A stretch of DNA of 64,000 nt from Fragum whitleyi. Taxonomy: Eukaryota; Mollusca; Bivalvia; Cardiida; Cardiidae. Below, piece after piece: positions 45,385-57,168 of the stretch. Under the pieces are notes generated by a model. It was not told the DNA's origin and searched no databases. It saw only the letters and a program-made list of their open reading frames with translations. Each line of letters begins with the position of its first letter. Within the stretch, counting starts at the first letter, position 1. The position numbers and the translations under genes are program-made. The DNA lies in contig OX411551.1 of the NCBI GenBank assembly GCA_948146395.1, forward strand, positions 49,844,997-49,908,996, given 5' to 3'.

Positions 45385-46285
45385 ACAGTTAGTTAAATCG
45401 TGAAATTGATATTCATCTTAATCGAAATCTTCATTTATCGCTCATTCAACGATCCATTCATTCATTCCAAACACTCTCTCAAACCATTCAAAAACGCTTT
45501 AAAATCGCACGCACAAAAAAGGTAAAATAAACAACTAAATAAAAAAATATGTGTAAAGCTAGAAAAAAAATCGCGATTAGTTTTATTTACTAAAACATGG
45601 TAAAGTTTGTCTTTCAATTATAATTGTGATACTTATATGATAAATTGTCTTTCAGCAAGCAATCTGTGATTAAAAAAACTAACCTTGTGTTTGTTAAATT
45701 ATGTTCTGTACTGTGGTATTTATTTGTATAGGTTACTTAATTTTGATTTAAACTATAATTGCCTCTCTAGGTCATGCCATCCACAGCAAGGACCGCAATG
45801 GAAATAATGGTTTACTCTTTTTTGCGTTATCCTTGGTGTTAGGAAGCATGTCATGGTTCTTTAAAATTTAACTAATCTATAATTTATTAACTACAAATTG
45901 TGTATTTTTATATGACTTTTATCCCATGAACCATTATATGTTACCTATGCCGAAATAAAATTATTATTATTATTATCACTGACATAAATGAAATCGTTTA
46001 CATTTGAATGGTTCCTGAAAATTAGGAAGCTATTTATACAACTTGCTTGCATATTTGCTTACATGAAGATTATCCAATATCTCCTTATTTTGTTCATCCT
46101 GACAAACAGATGTTTAAAAACAACACCAGCGAATAAAAGGCAAGCAATAATTTCATCGATTTTAATTGAAATAGTGATTATTTTGCAAGGTTTCGAAGCG
46201 TTTTTGAACAATTTCGGAGCGTTTTTGAGTGATTGGAGTGAGTGTTTGGATAGCACGGCGATCGTGCGTTCAACGTTGATTTAAT
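45385..46285. mobile_element. Chimeric family A element split by a LINE tail
   Basis: Forward left arm from ACAGTTAGTTAAATCGTGAA to AAATCGCGATT (about 45577). The continuation TCACTGACATAAATGAAATC starts at 45977. At the hairpin loop (about 46100) the sequence flips to reverse orientation (GGAGCGTTTTTGAGTGATTG, GAGTGAGTGTTTGG). Confidence 0.65.
45578..45976 (+). mobile_element. Truncated LINE 3' end
   Basis: Noncoding. It has the look of a LINE 3' untranslated tail: a block CATGCCATCCACAGCAAGGA, then GCCGAAATAAAATT followed by (ATT)n. Inserted into family A between GCGATT and TCACTG, so it postdates that copy. Clade assignment (CR1/L2-like) rests only on the style of the tail. Confidence 0.6.
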
Positions 46286-46289
46286 ATGA

Positions 46290-47600
46290 TTTTTACCTGC
46301 ATTGGCCGAAAGACGGGTGTGTCCTTCGTTCGCCCATCCGTCCGTGCGTGTGTAAACTTTTTTTTTAAACATCTTCCCCTCCTCAACCAATGGGCGGATT
46401 TAAATAAGAAACTTGATAGAACTGGTCCTTACGTGACCCCCTTCTTAAATTGTTAAAAAATTTAATTGGAGCCTTAATATGAGCCGCTTGGCGTAGCTTA
46501 TTTTAACTTTAGAATCGTTAAAAATCTTCTCCTGCCAAACCATCGCGCCGATTTCAATGAAACTTGTCATGTATGTTTCTTGGGAGAGGCTTTATTCAAG
46601 TTTTTAAATAAATGTTGAATGAACCAGAAAGATGGCGTGGGAAGGCGGGGCTTATTTTCACTTAATTTCACCTTATATTCTTTAAAAATCTTCTTCTCCT
46701 AAACCACCGGGCCGATTTAAAAGAAACCCAGCATAGATGTTCCTTGGGTGACCTTACATTTACCTTAAGAAATTTTGTTTTACCCCGAAATGTTGGCGTG
46801 ACAGGGCGGTGCCTACTTACACTTTATTTTCACTATTAAATCTTTGAAAATCTTCTTCAAAACAATTGGGTTGATTTCAATGAAACTTGGCATGGATGTT
46901 CCTTAATTGATCCTTAATTCAAACTGTTAAAAAGTTCGATTTGCTCTTCGGATATGAGCGTGGCAGGGTAATGGTGGCTTATTTTTACTTTAAAAGCTTT
47001 AAAAAATATTCTTCTCCCAAACCTTCGGGCCAATTTCAATACAACATTACATGGATGTTCCTAAGGAGACCCTGTACTTAAATAGTTAAAGATGTTCTGA
47101 TTGAGCCAAGATCTTGGCTTGCCAAGACGGGGCTTATTTTCACTGTAAAATATTTTTTTAAAAAATCTCCTTTCAATCCATCGGGCCAATTTCAATGAAA
47201 CTTGGCATTGAAGTTCCTTTAGTGGCCATTAATTTACACTGTTAGAGACATTTTGATTGAACCCCCCCCCCCCCCCAAATGTGCGTATAGCAGAACAGGA
47301 CTTATTTTCGTTCTTAGATCTTTTAAAAATCTTCTCCTCCCCACTCATTTAGGCCAAATTCAATAAAACGTGGCATGAATATTCTTCATGTGTACCATCA
47401 ATTAAATTGTAAATTGGTCACGAGTTTTTGATGGGCCCATTAATGTGGGTGTTGCAGGGCGAGGCGAATTTTCACTTGGAAATCTCAAACAAACCTTTTT
47501 CCTACTAACCGCTTGGACTTATTTTATTGAATCTTGACATGGATCTTCCTTCGGTGACCCCAACTTAAATTGTTCACAAAGTGTGTGTAGAATGATCTAC
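46290..47600 (+). repeat. Family H tandem array, period about 160 bp
   Basis: The head (TTGGCCGAAAGACGGG, GTCCTTCGTTCGCCCATCCG) resembles that at 35085. About eight units follow, each with TCTTCTCC, GGGCCGATTTCAATGAAACT, CATGGATGTTCCTT and GGCGGGGCTTATTTTCACTT. Unit cores lie near 46530, 46690, 46852, 47012, 47165, 47331 and 47495. C run at 47262-47276. Confidence 0.85.
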
Positions 47601-48245
47601 TTTTTGCATTCACTTTTACGTCGGTTATATGATCGATAAAGGTTGTACAGATTAATAGTACTCGAGTATTTTGGTACAATGTGGTCCGGACTCAGTAAAT
47701 CTTACAGAATAGATCTAAAGAGACATCAGAGTGTTGTCTTTAATCAGAATTAGCTTTGCATAATGAAAGTCTGGAGATGTTAAAGTCAGTGGCGCGATAC
47801 AGGTCCTCTTGTTAAGTATTTGTACAGCAATCTTCTTATTGTCTCAAATTAAGCCATACCTACCACAGCACATCAAGGATTCTTGTGACAACTATTGGAA
47901 CACATTCGTCATTGAAAACTAAACCGTACTATGTTAAAAAGTATCGTACAAAGAATTGCACGCTGCTTTAGCGCACAGCGTCCAAGCTAAATGCAATTCA
48001 ATTTTTTACAGTATCGTCCTTTGGGCCACAGGCCGTGTTACGACCGTAATGTCCACAGTAGGCATAGTTTACAGATCGCAGCTTCTCTGTGTGGTAATCG
48101 CGCGATTGGATTGTGATTGCCGCATGGGAAGTACCTTAAGATTTGTCGTGACATGTTAATAAAAAGCCGTGCCCACAGCGCACGACTTTTGAACACATAC
48201 GCCGTAATGATTCTGAAAAGACATCCCCCACACGTATCTGTGGAT
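47601..48245. other. Unassigned stretch
   Basis: Short overlapping open frames on both strands at 47956-48313 without recognisable domains. Nothing called. Confidence 0.3.
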
Positions 48246-48519
48246 TTGTTTGTTTGAATGGGTTTTACGCCGCTTTCAACAATTTCGCAGTTATATCGCG
48301 GTGGTCGATGCACCTAACAATGGATTCCTGGTATTTCTTTCACCTGTACTACCAATTCACCCTCTCCTAGCCTCCGACTGCTATCTCACATAGGTTTACG
48401 ATTAACCACCCATTGGTGAGAGACTAACGTCGGAAAGGATGTTTGCCTCCACCGGGGATCGAACCCACGACTTCCAGATGGGAAGTCTTATGCCTAACCA
48501 ACTGCGCTATGGTGGCGGC
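48246..48519 (-). repeat. SINE, full length, tRNA-derived head
   Basis: On the minus strand: A box TAGCGCAGTTGG, B box GTGGGTTCGATCCCC, a conserved body (CCAATGGGTGG, CCTATGTGAGATAG, AATACCAGGAATCCATTGTT) and the tail GGCGTAAAACCCATTC with CAAACAAACAAA. About 274 bp. The layout suits the V-SINE type known in molluscs (for example RUDI), but I cannot verify the match. Confidence 0.8.
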
Positions 48520-50550
48520 TACGTATCTGTGGAACAAAGACGTCAATTACATCCAAACGTATATCTAAAACGTGACGACTGTGCTGGTTGAAGCGCTGCT
48601 TTAACTTCGAAGTAGAAATAAGTAAAGTGAGTAACGTGTACAAAAAAAAATGTTTGTGAAATGATTTCTTTCGGCGATTTCATGCAAATTGAGTAATGCG
48701 TCCAAAGTTGCTCCGAATTCCTATTCGATTCTTTAAAGAATTCTATTTTGATGTTTCCTGTAAAAGCTCTATAAATGGAAAAGGGAACGTTTTCAAGATA
48801 AAAGGAATTGAATTCGCGACAAAGTAAATAGCTCAATTTCCAAAGGAATACATGTCGAATTCGATCTTGAAAAGACAAGTTCATTCAAATTTTGTTCACG
48901 CCCGCTTAGTTCGGTGAAAAACCAACATGAATTTGCGTCTTGTAAATAGGAATTTCTGCACAGACATCCAACAACAAAGTAATAAAGATGTACATGTTTG
49001 TGTAAGTGAATTAAACATATCTGCATGATTGCATACAGTTACATGTACACTCACTGTTGTTTAACGATGTTACCGTAAAATGGTTGTCTATGATTTTGTA
49101 TGATGGTTTGCTATGATTATATAGGTATTTTTTGTAAGCAATACACGTGTCGTATGGAATATTCGTGTTTTTGGAGAATGCATTGAATGAATTTTAAATG
49201 GATCACCCCACACTAAGTAAACGATTTTCATTGCACTTTGCGCTACCTCTTTGTCCTGATCTTCATTTATCATGAATGTTAAACTTGAAATAAATTCATT
49301 TATGAAGAAAATCTTTTAAACGGCTCTTTCATTTAAAAGAAAGCAAACTTTTGCCAAGCGTCGGTTGTTTCAGATGAAGTTGTATTGTGTTCTTCGTATT
49401 TGCCTCTTATAACAATGATGGTCCACGGTTAAATCATTTTAGTGAATATTTATTTTTTTCCAAAGACATAGTTAATTGAAGATGGTATATTGGTTAATTG
49501 AAGAAGAGCATTGCTGATGTGTTGGTTAATATGTGATTATCTACAAAAGTTTATGTGAAGCCAAACCATATGAAAACGCGAATTTATACGAGAAATATAC
49601 ATAATCCACTGTTGGTCGTAGGTAGTTGTATCAATTAAGAATAACGATTCAACATTTCAGGTTGAATAGTATTCAATTCTCTAAATACTACTATAGCTTG
49701 TATGAAATATTTTTCAGTTCTTTGTCAATTTCGGACCAACTGCGACATCTATAAATCGGGACACAATCATCTTGGATTAAAATTAATCTATATCAATACT
49801 TTCTTCAATAAAAATACTTTCCCACAAATAAAAAATGGTAACACGTCAGACAAAAAAAAAAAAAAAAAAATCTGAAAACTAATTGTTAACTATGTTGGCA
49901 CATCATAAGAAATTAGTCAATATATGTTTAACAATAACGACACATGATCAAAAGATACAACCATATCATTGCCTTGTGAGAAATTCAAGTTGGTAAAACA
50001 ACAAATGGCTATTATTTAAAAAAGTCAAATTAACCTGTCACTGCAGCTCATAATCAATCAACAATAACTTCCAAATTAAACTACACCCTCGTTAGTTTCA
50101 TAGAGATGCGTTTTTATTCTGAAACTCATGTATTTAACCAGGATAAAGATGTGGGGAAATATATATATTTTTAAAAAAAATCGTACGGTACATTTGATAT
50201 TGTACGTTTTTCTACGACGAATGTGAACAAAAAAATTGTGCTGTGCTCGAAGTATTTCTAAACCTATCACAAGACAAGCTGATATGGCTGCATGGTAAAT
50301 GGGCATCCCTTTTGGGGACGATGACATGATTTACTTAGATCTACTGTACATCTTACGACCGTTGCATGTCCCCCGTATGGTGACAGCGGTTACAATAGGA
50401 TGATGCGGTAAAGATTTTCCAAGCACAACACCGTACATTGATCGTCTGATGACCGCGACTGATTTAACGACATGTCTATGACCTAAGGGTTCTCTTCGGC
50501 CTTGCGATTGTTGTACTTCTGTCAAAAGAATTACGTGATCACCCATGGCG
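48520..50550. other. Unassigned stretch
   Basis: Several open frames of 60-113 codons on the minus strand between 48543 and 50576 have no recognisable domains and AT-driven composition; not called. Poly-A run at 49852-49870. Confidence 0.3.
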
Positions 50551-50720
50551 TCCGACGTCCGACGGACGGGTGGCATTCACTCCTTTGTCCGAGTAACTCA
50601 CCGTATGTCCGATTGACTTGAAACTTGGGAGTTATGTTCCTCCCATAATAACGGACTGAAGTGTACAGAAAATGTTACTCTACATAGCTTAATTTTCTAA
50701 TTATTCTCTTTTGGTTTTTA

Positions 50721-51256
50721 AGTTGGAATGCGGAGCAATTCCAACTTAGATTTAACAAAACCGCAAAATGAACACAAGATAAATTCATTTTGGGTTTTTT
50801 GAGAACACACATCACGTGAACAGGATGTGAATACACTTCGGCCTATCTTGTCTATCTCAACTTGACAAAGACATACAGTTTATTGCATCAAAAGAAAATA
50901 ATCCTGTACAATTACACAACTATCACTTCATGTATATTAAATACACGCTAATTCATGATTTAAACGATATTTATTGAAATTTACGAAGTTACTAGTATCA
51001 CATGTTTACATGACTATATTTGGAAATCATGTAATAAGTCAAGTCAATTAAGGTCAGCTATTGAAAATAGCACTAGCCAATCACGTGGTCTGCTTATTTG
51101 GCAATGTCGCGATCTGGTTTCTCAGTATTGTGGCAATAGCACAGGCCAATCACGTGATCTGCTTATTTGGTAATGTCGCGACCTATTTACGTAGAATAAT
51201 GTTATAGCTTCTTTTAAAGGTATAGTTTCTCTTTCTGAACGACCTTATCACACATT
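50721..51256 (+). repeat. Family J repeat, copy 1
   Basis: Starts with the palindrome AAGTTGGAATGCGGAGCAAT (TCCAACTT completes it) and matches 55013-55557 throughout. Two internal units of about 76 bp each carry GCCAATCACGTG followed by CTGCTTATTTGG and AATGTCGCGA (51077 and 51149). CCAAT plus CACGTG is a promoter-type combination (NF-Y and bHLH sites). Confidence 0.85.
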
Positions 51257-51600
51257 TGACATATGACAAATTGTTATATTGTACATTTCTGTCTACAGTT
51301 ACGAAATAAAAATCTTTACTTTTTCTTAAAGTGAAGATTCACTTTTAAAGTTAATAAATATTTTTGCAACATATTGTCGTTTGTTTTCCGTCATATTGCA
51401 GTTATCTTCATGAATGTTTCATTGTCAAAGCCCAAAATTCATCAAATAAATCCTGGTCACCACATCTTGAATGGAATTATGAATATCTTTGCCCAATTGC
51501 ATTCCATCACCAAAAATAACTTGCCATTTGAAACAGACCTTCTAGTTCAACTTATTTTCTTCACATTTTTGCACATCAACACGTTTAAGAGCACCATCAT

Positions 51601-52041
51601 ACAGTTAGTTACATCGTGAAATTGACATTCATCTCAATCAAAAAATCTCTTAATCGCTAACTCAGCGCTCCATTCATTCATTTCAAACACTCACTCAAAC
51701 CATTCAAAACTCTCAAAATTACTCATTAAATAAGATCAACTTGTTCATTCAAAATGAATAAAGAATTTAGAACCAAATCGCGATTTCACTGACATAATTG
51801 AATTTTAAAGCGCCTGATTGGTTCTTGGCGAAATATAAAGTTATTGGTGTAACTTTCATGCAATTTTTTATTCAATGGAGGTTTTACATATCGCTAATTT
51901 TGTTCATCCTGAACAAATAAGCGACATTGGATTTCCTTTCTTAAATTTCAATCAAAACTCGCTCCGCTCACTCATTCAACATCGTTCCTAAATCATTCCA
52001 AAATCGTTCACCTGATCAATTTTACAATGTTATTAACTATA
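51601..52041 (+). mobile_element. Family A MITE
   Basis: ACAGTTAGTTACATCGTGAA to TTTTACAATGTTATTAACTA, 441 bp, TA flanked. Hairpin 51877-51935 with a shortened right strand. The last family A copy in the window. Confidence 0.85.
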
Positions 52042-52254
52042 CCCCCTACTCAGAAGTAGAGGAGCACATATTGATTTCATCATGTCTGTCTGTCAGTCCA
52101 TTGACCTTTTGCTTTCCGCTAGCTAAAGGGAGAAGCAAATGACCTGCAATAACGAAAGTCATTTGAAAAATAACATAGAAACTGTTTTGATTGTACAAGT
52201 GTCCGCCTCTGCATCCATTAGTCGGCTGTATGGTCCAAATCATTTTCTTCCTTT

Positions 52255-53230
52255 ATAGCTCACCTGATCATTACGTGCTCAAGGGGAGCTTTCAGGATCA
52301 ACCTGACTCCGACGTCTGACATCCGTCGTACGTCGTCAATTTTCTTAAAACTTCTTCTTCTCCTAAACCGATGGGCCGATTTTAATAAAATTTTGAAAGA
52401 ATGTACCCTGGGTGACCTTCTTCAAATATTCTTCGCTAAATTCTGATAATCTACAAATATCGGCGTGGTAGGGCGGGGCTTATTTTGAGCCAGTAATCTT
52501 TGAGCGACATCTCCCCCTGAACCACTGGGTCGATTTCAATGAAACCTAACCAGAATGTTCCCTGGTTGACCCTCTTCAAAACTTCTTCGGTAAATTCTGA
52601 TAATCCACAAATAAAGGCGTGGTAGGGCGGGGCTTATTTTGATCCAGAAATCTAGGAATGACATCTCCTCCTGGACCACTGGGCCGATTTCAATGAAGCT
52701 TTACCAGAATATTCCTGTGGTGACCCTTTTCAATAATTGTTCGTGAAATTGAGAATGGCCCATAAATATGGGCGTGGCAAAGCGGGGCTTATTTTGATTC
52801 TGAAAACTTTGAACAACATCTCCTCCTGAACCACTGGGTCCATTTCAATGAAACTTTACCAGAATGTTCCTAGGGTGACCCTTTTTAAACATTGTTTGCA
52901 AAAATTTGGATTGGCTCATAAATATTGACGTGGCAGGGCGGGGCTAATTTTGTGCCAAAAATCTTTGAATAAAATCTTCTCCTGAACCACTCGGCCAATG
53001 TCTGTGAAACTTTACCAGAATGTTCCTTGGGTATCGCTTTTGGCAATTTGTTCACGAAATTTTGATTGGTCCATAAATACAATGTATTGGTGTGGCAGGG
53101 CGGGACTTATTTAAGCCCAGGACTTTTGAACGACATCTCCTCCTGAACCACTTGGCCGATTTCAATGAAACTTTACCAGAACGTTCCTTTGGAGATGATC
53201 TTCAAAATTTGTTTTTAAATATATTGATTT
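52255..53230 (+). repeat. Family H tandem array, period about 156 bp
   Basis: After a head with CCGACGTCTGACATCCGTCG, six units carry CATCTCCTCCTGAACCACTG, GGCCGATTTCAATGAAACTT, ACCAGAATGTTCC and GGCGTGGCAGGGCGGGGC. Cores near 52353, 52508, 52662, 52817, 52975 and 53133. The units are more alike than in the other arrays, so this array is younger or better homogenised. Confidence 0.85.
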
Positions 53231-53357
53231 ATATACGCCCGTCAAAAGACGAGACGTTATATGTGATCACCTGTGGTGGGCGGGAGGCGTGAGCTTCGTT
53301 AGTGGCTTGAGGTCACCGTCGCATTCCAACTTATCAGTACTTTCAGTACTTTGATTT
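53231..53357 (+). repeat. Short repeat ending in hairpin plus TTTGAT
   Basis: TATACGCCCGTCAAAAGACG, GTGATCACCTGTGGTGGG and TTCCAACTTATCAGTACTTT with CAGTACTTTGATTTTA. Same as 58808-58936, so a discrete unit of about 130 bp. Confidence 0.75.
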
Positions 53358-53891
53358 TATACTTTGACAACCTGGATTTGTAACGGGCTTTTGTGTGAGA
53401 TTTTGCCAACTTGTTTCAAGTTATTTTTCTTTAACAAAATCAAAGGTCTTTGTTTTCCGTTCTAACTTGCACTGATTGCACAGCCACAGTTTGTCGCCTT
53501 ACGGTCTACGCCTGAGTTCTTAGTTACGGTTCCGTAAGTAATATAAACAATACTCTAGGTAGAAGTTTTTATTTTCTTTCACAAAATAAGACCGAAATTG
53601 AAACTGCATTTGCTGCAGTCTGTCAGTTCGAAAGTCGTAAAGGCTAGTCACATTAGATACTTTTCGAAGACTTGGTTTTGTTCCGTGCAGCTTGTCAAAT
53701 TTATGCTGTAAAGGAAAATTTTGCCTGTTAAAATAGTAAACACACATCTTGACTGACGACACAATCCTATGTACATTTTTTTCCGCACATGATGTAGTAG
53801 ACCGAGTTATATTTGCATTTAGTTTTTAGAAAATAGAATTAATTCTTTAAAATAATATACTCTATTTTGATATTTCGGCTAATGCCTTTTA

Positions 53892-53892
<1 letters not shown>

Positions 53893-53922
<30 letters not shown>
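53893..53922. repeat. Poly-A tract
   Basis: 30 uninterrupted A with no recognisable SINE or LINE body directly upstream. Confidence 0.95.
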
Positions 53923-53923
<1 letters not shown>

Positions 53924-54339
53924 ATGGAAATGTCACAACTACATCTTTACATTCTAACTGTGCGGCAATATCAAATGTTCCTATTTGACGTCGCCGCTGG
54001 AAACATGGCGTCATTTTGGCGTAATTAATGTAACGTCATCAGGAGAATAAACATTCCTAGACGTAATATCACTACTTAGCGCACATTAAATAATTCGTTT
54101 GCATTCCAATATACTTACATGTTTTGTATTTCCTACAAGAAAATGGTTTGTTACCTATTTGTTTGTTTACGTGCCCAATGTAATAGGTTTTATCATAAAA
54201 AGACCCATTGCACTGATTACATTTATACTAAGATTTTGCACTATCGTGGACAGACACAGTGTGGCAAGCTAAACCTTGTTTTGTATAAAAAGTCTGTGAA
54301 CACTTGTTGCATTACAGATGTAATTTTTGGTGAACGGCT

Positions 54340-54995
54340 TGTTCAAATATTTTATTGTATAATCAGGCCACCGGCCCATACACAAGGATACAATATAATT
54401 ACAAACAATACAATTAATAAATAAGTTAAGTGTCGATACCTTACTGTTTATATAGTATAAGTACAAACTGATAAATAATTCTTGCTTCAATATATTCACA
54501 TACACATATACACTCGCACATACAACGCATACACTCATGCGCAAACATGCATACAATCATATGCATATACATACACACATGCACATATACATCCACATGT
54601 TCACATATGCACATTCCATCATATTATTCTGAAAGATATTCATCCCGCTTTTTAAATGCATAGTAAATAAACATAGCAAGATTACGCAAGACAATCTGAT
54701 TTTTACTTGACATGATATTTATAAAATTTTGAGTAGATCCTATGTTATTTATTTTAATTAAATATTTTGTTCTTAAATCTTCGTAAAGAGGACAATTTAA
54801 TAGAAAATGTACCTTGTCCTCTAGGGAGCTTTCGCAGTAGACACAAAATCTTGACTCACGTGCAATGCCATAGTATCTACCTTTCTCTACCATTAGATTG
54901 TGTGAGGAACAGCGGAAAATCGCAATACTTTTCCTGAATTTTGCGATATCAACTACGGTAAGGTAAGACTCTCTCTCAAACGAAGACTTGTACAT
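54340..54995 (-). pseudogene. LINE ORF2 C-terminal end with 3' UTR
   Basis: The minus-strand frame 54995-54624 (123 codons) contains EKGRYYGIARESRFCVYC, then HFLLNCPLYEDLRTKYL. A C-x2-C...H-x4-C knuckle followed by PLYEDLR is characteristic of the extreme C-terminus of many non-LTR retrotransposon ORF2 proteins, after the reverse transcriptase. The remainder to about 54340 looks like its 3' UTR (CA-rich tract 54490-54615, GGGCCGGTGGCCTGATTATA, AATAAAA). The frame is open to its natural stop. The upstream part is cut off exactly where family J copy 2 begins (55013). Endonuclease and RT are absent here. Confidence 0.75.
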
Positions 54996-55012
54996 TTAAT
55001 AGAGAACTAGTT

Positions 55013-55557
55013 AAGTTGGAATGCGGAGCAATTCCAACTTAGATTTAACAAAACCGCAAAATGAACCCAAGATAATTTCATTTCGGGTTTTCTGATAACA
55101 CATATCACGTGAACAGGATATGAATAGACTTCGGCCTATTTTGTATATCTCAACTTGACATAGACATACACTTTACTTCATCAAGAAGTAATAATGTTGT
55201 ACAATTACACAACTATCACATCATGTAAATTATTAACACGCTATTTTATGTTTTAAACGATATTTATTGAAAGTTGCGTACTAATTTACCAGTATCACAT
55301 GTTTGCATTACTATATTTGGAAATCATGTGATAAGTAAAGTCCGATAAAGTCGGCTATTGACAAAAGCACTTGCCAATCACGTGATCTACTTATTTGGTA
55401 ATGTCGCGACCTGTTTTTCGTAGAATCGTGGCAAAAGCAAAAGCCAATCACGTGATCTGCTTATTTGGTAATGTCGCGACCTGTTTTTCGCAGAATTATG
55501 CTATAGCTTCTTTTAGAGGTCTAGTTTCTCTTCCTGAATTACCTATTACACACTTCA
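55013..55557 (+). repeat. Family J repeat, copy 2
   Basis: Matches 50721-51256 in the same orientation, including the opening palindrome and two GCCAATCACGTG-type modules (about 55374 and 55443). It abuts the LINE fragment at its left edge. Confidence 0.85.
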
Positions 55558-55768
55558 ACAAGATAGTCAGATGATTTGTATCTAATTGTTCCGTAAACCA
55601 TCATTCGAAACGCTCAACACCAGATTATTTATTTGTATTAAAAACCCGATCCAGTAAATATTTTCTTTTTATTACTTCTCTAAATTAACCGAACCCATTT
55701 CCAAATCGCGCGACAAATTCACTTGATGGTGGACGCAGCAAGGATCGATGAAGGTAGAGATCCACAAG

Positions 55769-55843
55769 TTTAAGTGAGTGATTAGAGGTCAAATTTGTCT
55801 GTACCCGTAAAGACAAAATTTACTTTTGACCACTCACTCTAAA
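55769..55843. repeat. Short foldback repeat (TTTAAGTGAGTGATC type)
   Basis: TTTAAGTGAGTGATTAGAGG and TCAAATTTGTCT are mirrored by AGACAAAATTTACTTTTGAC and CACTCACTCTAAA. Relative of 41416-41489. Confidence 0.7.
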
Positions 55844-56225
55844 TTGGGGGTCTATAGGGTAAAATTTATCAATCGTTCTGCTTTTGTCCATTTTTTTTAA
55901 TTGCTTAGGCATAAAATCGCTGATGCAAAAAAACGCTCGTGCGCAATCCTTTAAACTATCATTGATGATTACAACAAGTTAACTACAGCCTTTTTTTATC
56001 AAATATCTGAACAAGTTTACCAACCCCCACGTGTTTTGCCTTCAGGAGCCTCTTTCAAGAAAGGTCCTACGACCGAAATTTGATCGTATTGCAATCGTAC
56101 GATTAAAATTAGCTTTCAAGAAACATATTAGAAGCATGTCGTATCGTGTATTTTACGATCAAACTTGCGACACCTAAAGGCTAGTCGTAAATTTTGACTG
56201 TGCAAGCATATTTTTTTCTCCGATT

Positions 56226-57010
56226 TCATTTTTATACGCCGGTGGTGACGGTCGTATATTGGCGTCATCTTCTCATTCTATCCGTCCGCCCGTCCATCCG
56301 TCCGTCCGTCCGTATGGTACGTCCACTTTTCTTGTGAGCACAACTCCTCCAATGATTCTGGTTGGATTTGGACTAAACTTTCAAAGAATGTTCCTCGTCA
56401 CCTGACCTTGCACAAAAATCCACGGTTAGGTGAATTTCAGCGAGCGGGTCTTGGAAAAAGGGGCCTTCATGTAAAAAAAATATGAACGCATCTCCTCTTC
56501 CCTCGTTTATGGACCGATTTGGATGAAACTTTCACAGAATGTTCCAAGTGACCTGATCTTGCGCACCAAGTCACAGTTTGTGAATTTCAGTCGCGTCATG
56601 GAAAAAGGGGGCCTTCATTTAAAAATTCTTGTGAACGCATCATCGTCCATTTATGAACTGAAATTGAAATAATGTGAACGCAACTCCTCCTCCATTTATG
56701 GTAATATTTGGATGAGAAACTTTCACAAAATGTTCCTAGTCACCTGAACTTGCCTGTACAGTCTTGGTTTGGTGAATTACAGCTGCGTCATGGAAAAGGG
56801 GACCTTCTTGTAAAAATTCTTGTGAACGCAACTCCTCCTTTATTTGTGGACATATTTTGAAGAATTTTCTACGAAATGATCATTGTTACCTGAATTTATG
56901 CATGTTGTTGCATTTAAGTAAATTTAAGCCGCTTCATGGAAAAAGGGGCCTATTTGTCAAAGTTCTTGTGAATGCAACTCATCCTTCATGGAAAAAATGG
57001 CCGTATTGTT
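56226..57010 (+). repeat. Family H tandem array, period about 148 bp
   Basis: The head TTTATACGCCGGTGGTGACG, GTCGTATATTGGCGTC and a run of CCGTCCGT words precede about five units with GAACGCAACTCCTCC, GGACCGATTTGGATGAAACT, TTCACAGAATGTTCC and ATGGAAAAAGGGGCCTTC. Cores near 56340, 56489, 56680, 56828 and 56976. Confidence 0.8.
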
Positions 57011-57129
57011 AATTTTCTTATGGTACAAATTGTACATATGAGATGAAAGTTAACAGATCTCTTTAAGGATTGATTTGGTTGATACTTTAAAAGGTTATTC
57101 TTCATCTTGTTTTTATTAATATTAGTTGC

Positions 57130-57168
57130 AGTTAAAAGAGGCGTTAAACTCATTCAATCAATCAATCA
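57130..57168 (+). repeat. Retroposon tail
   Basis: AAAAGAGGCGTTAAACTCAT followed by (TCAA)n resembles the tails of the SINEs at 48246 and 63095 (GGCGTAAAACCCATTC), so a SINE or LINE 3' end is left here. Confidence 0.55.

Noticed and set aside
451..52041. CRISPR-like or phage-like repeat arrays
   Set aside because: Repeat units are 440-bp TA-flanked elements at irregular spacing and in both orientations, with animal SINEs and LINEs around them; no cas-like genes or regular spacers.
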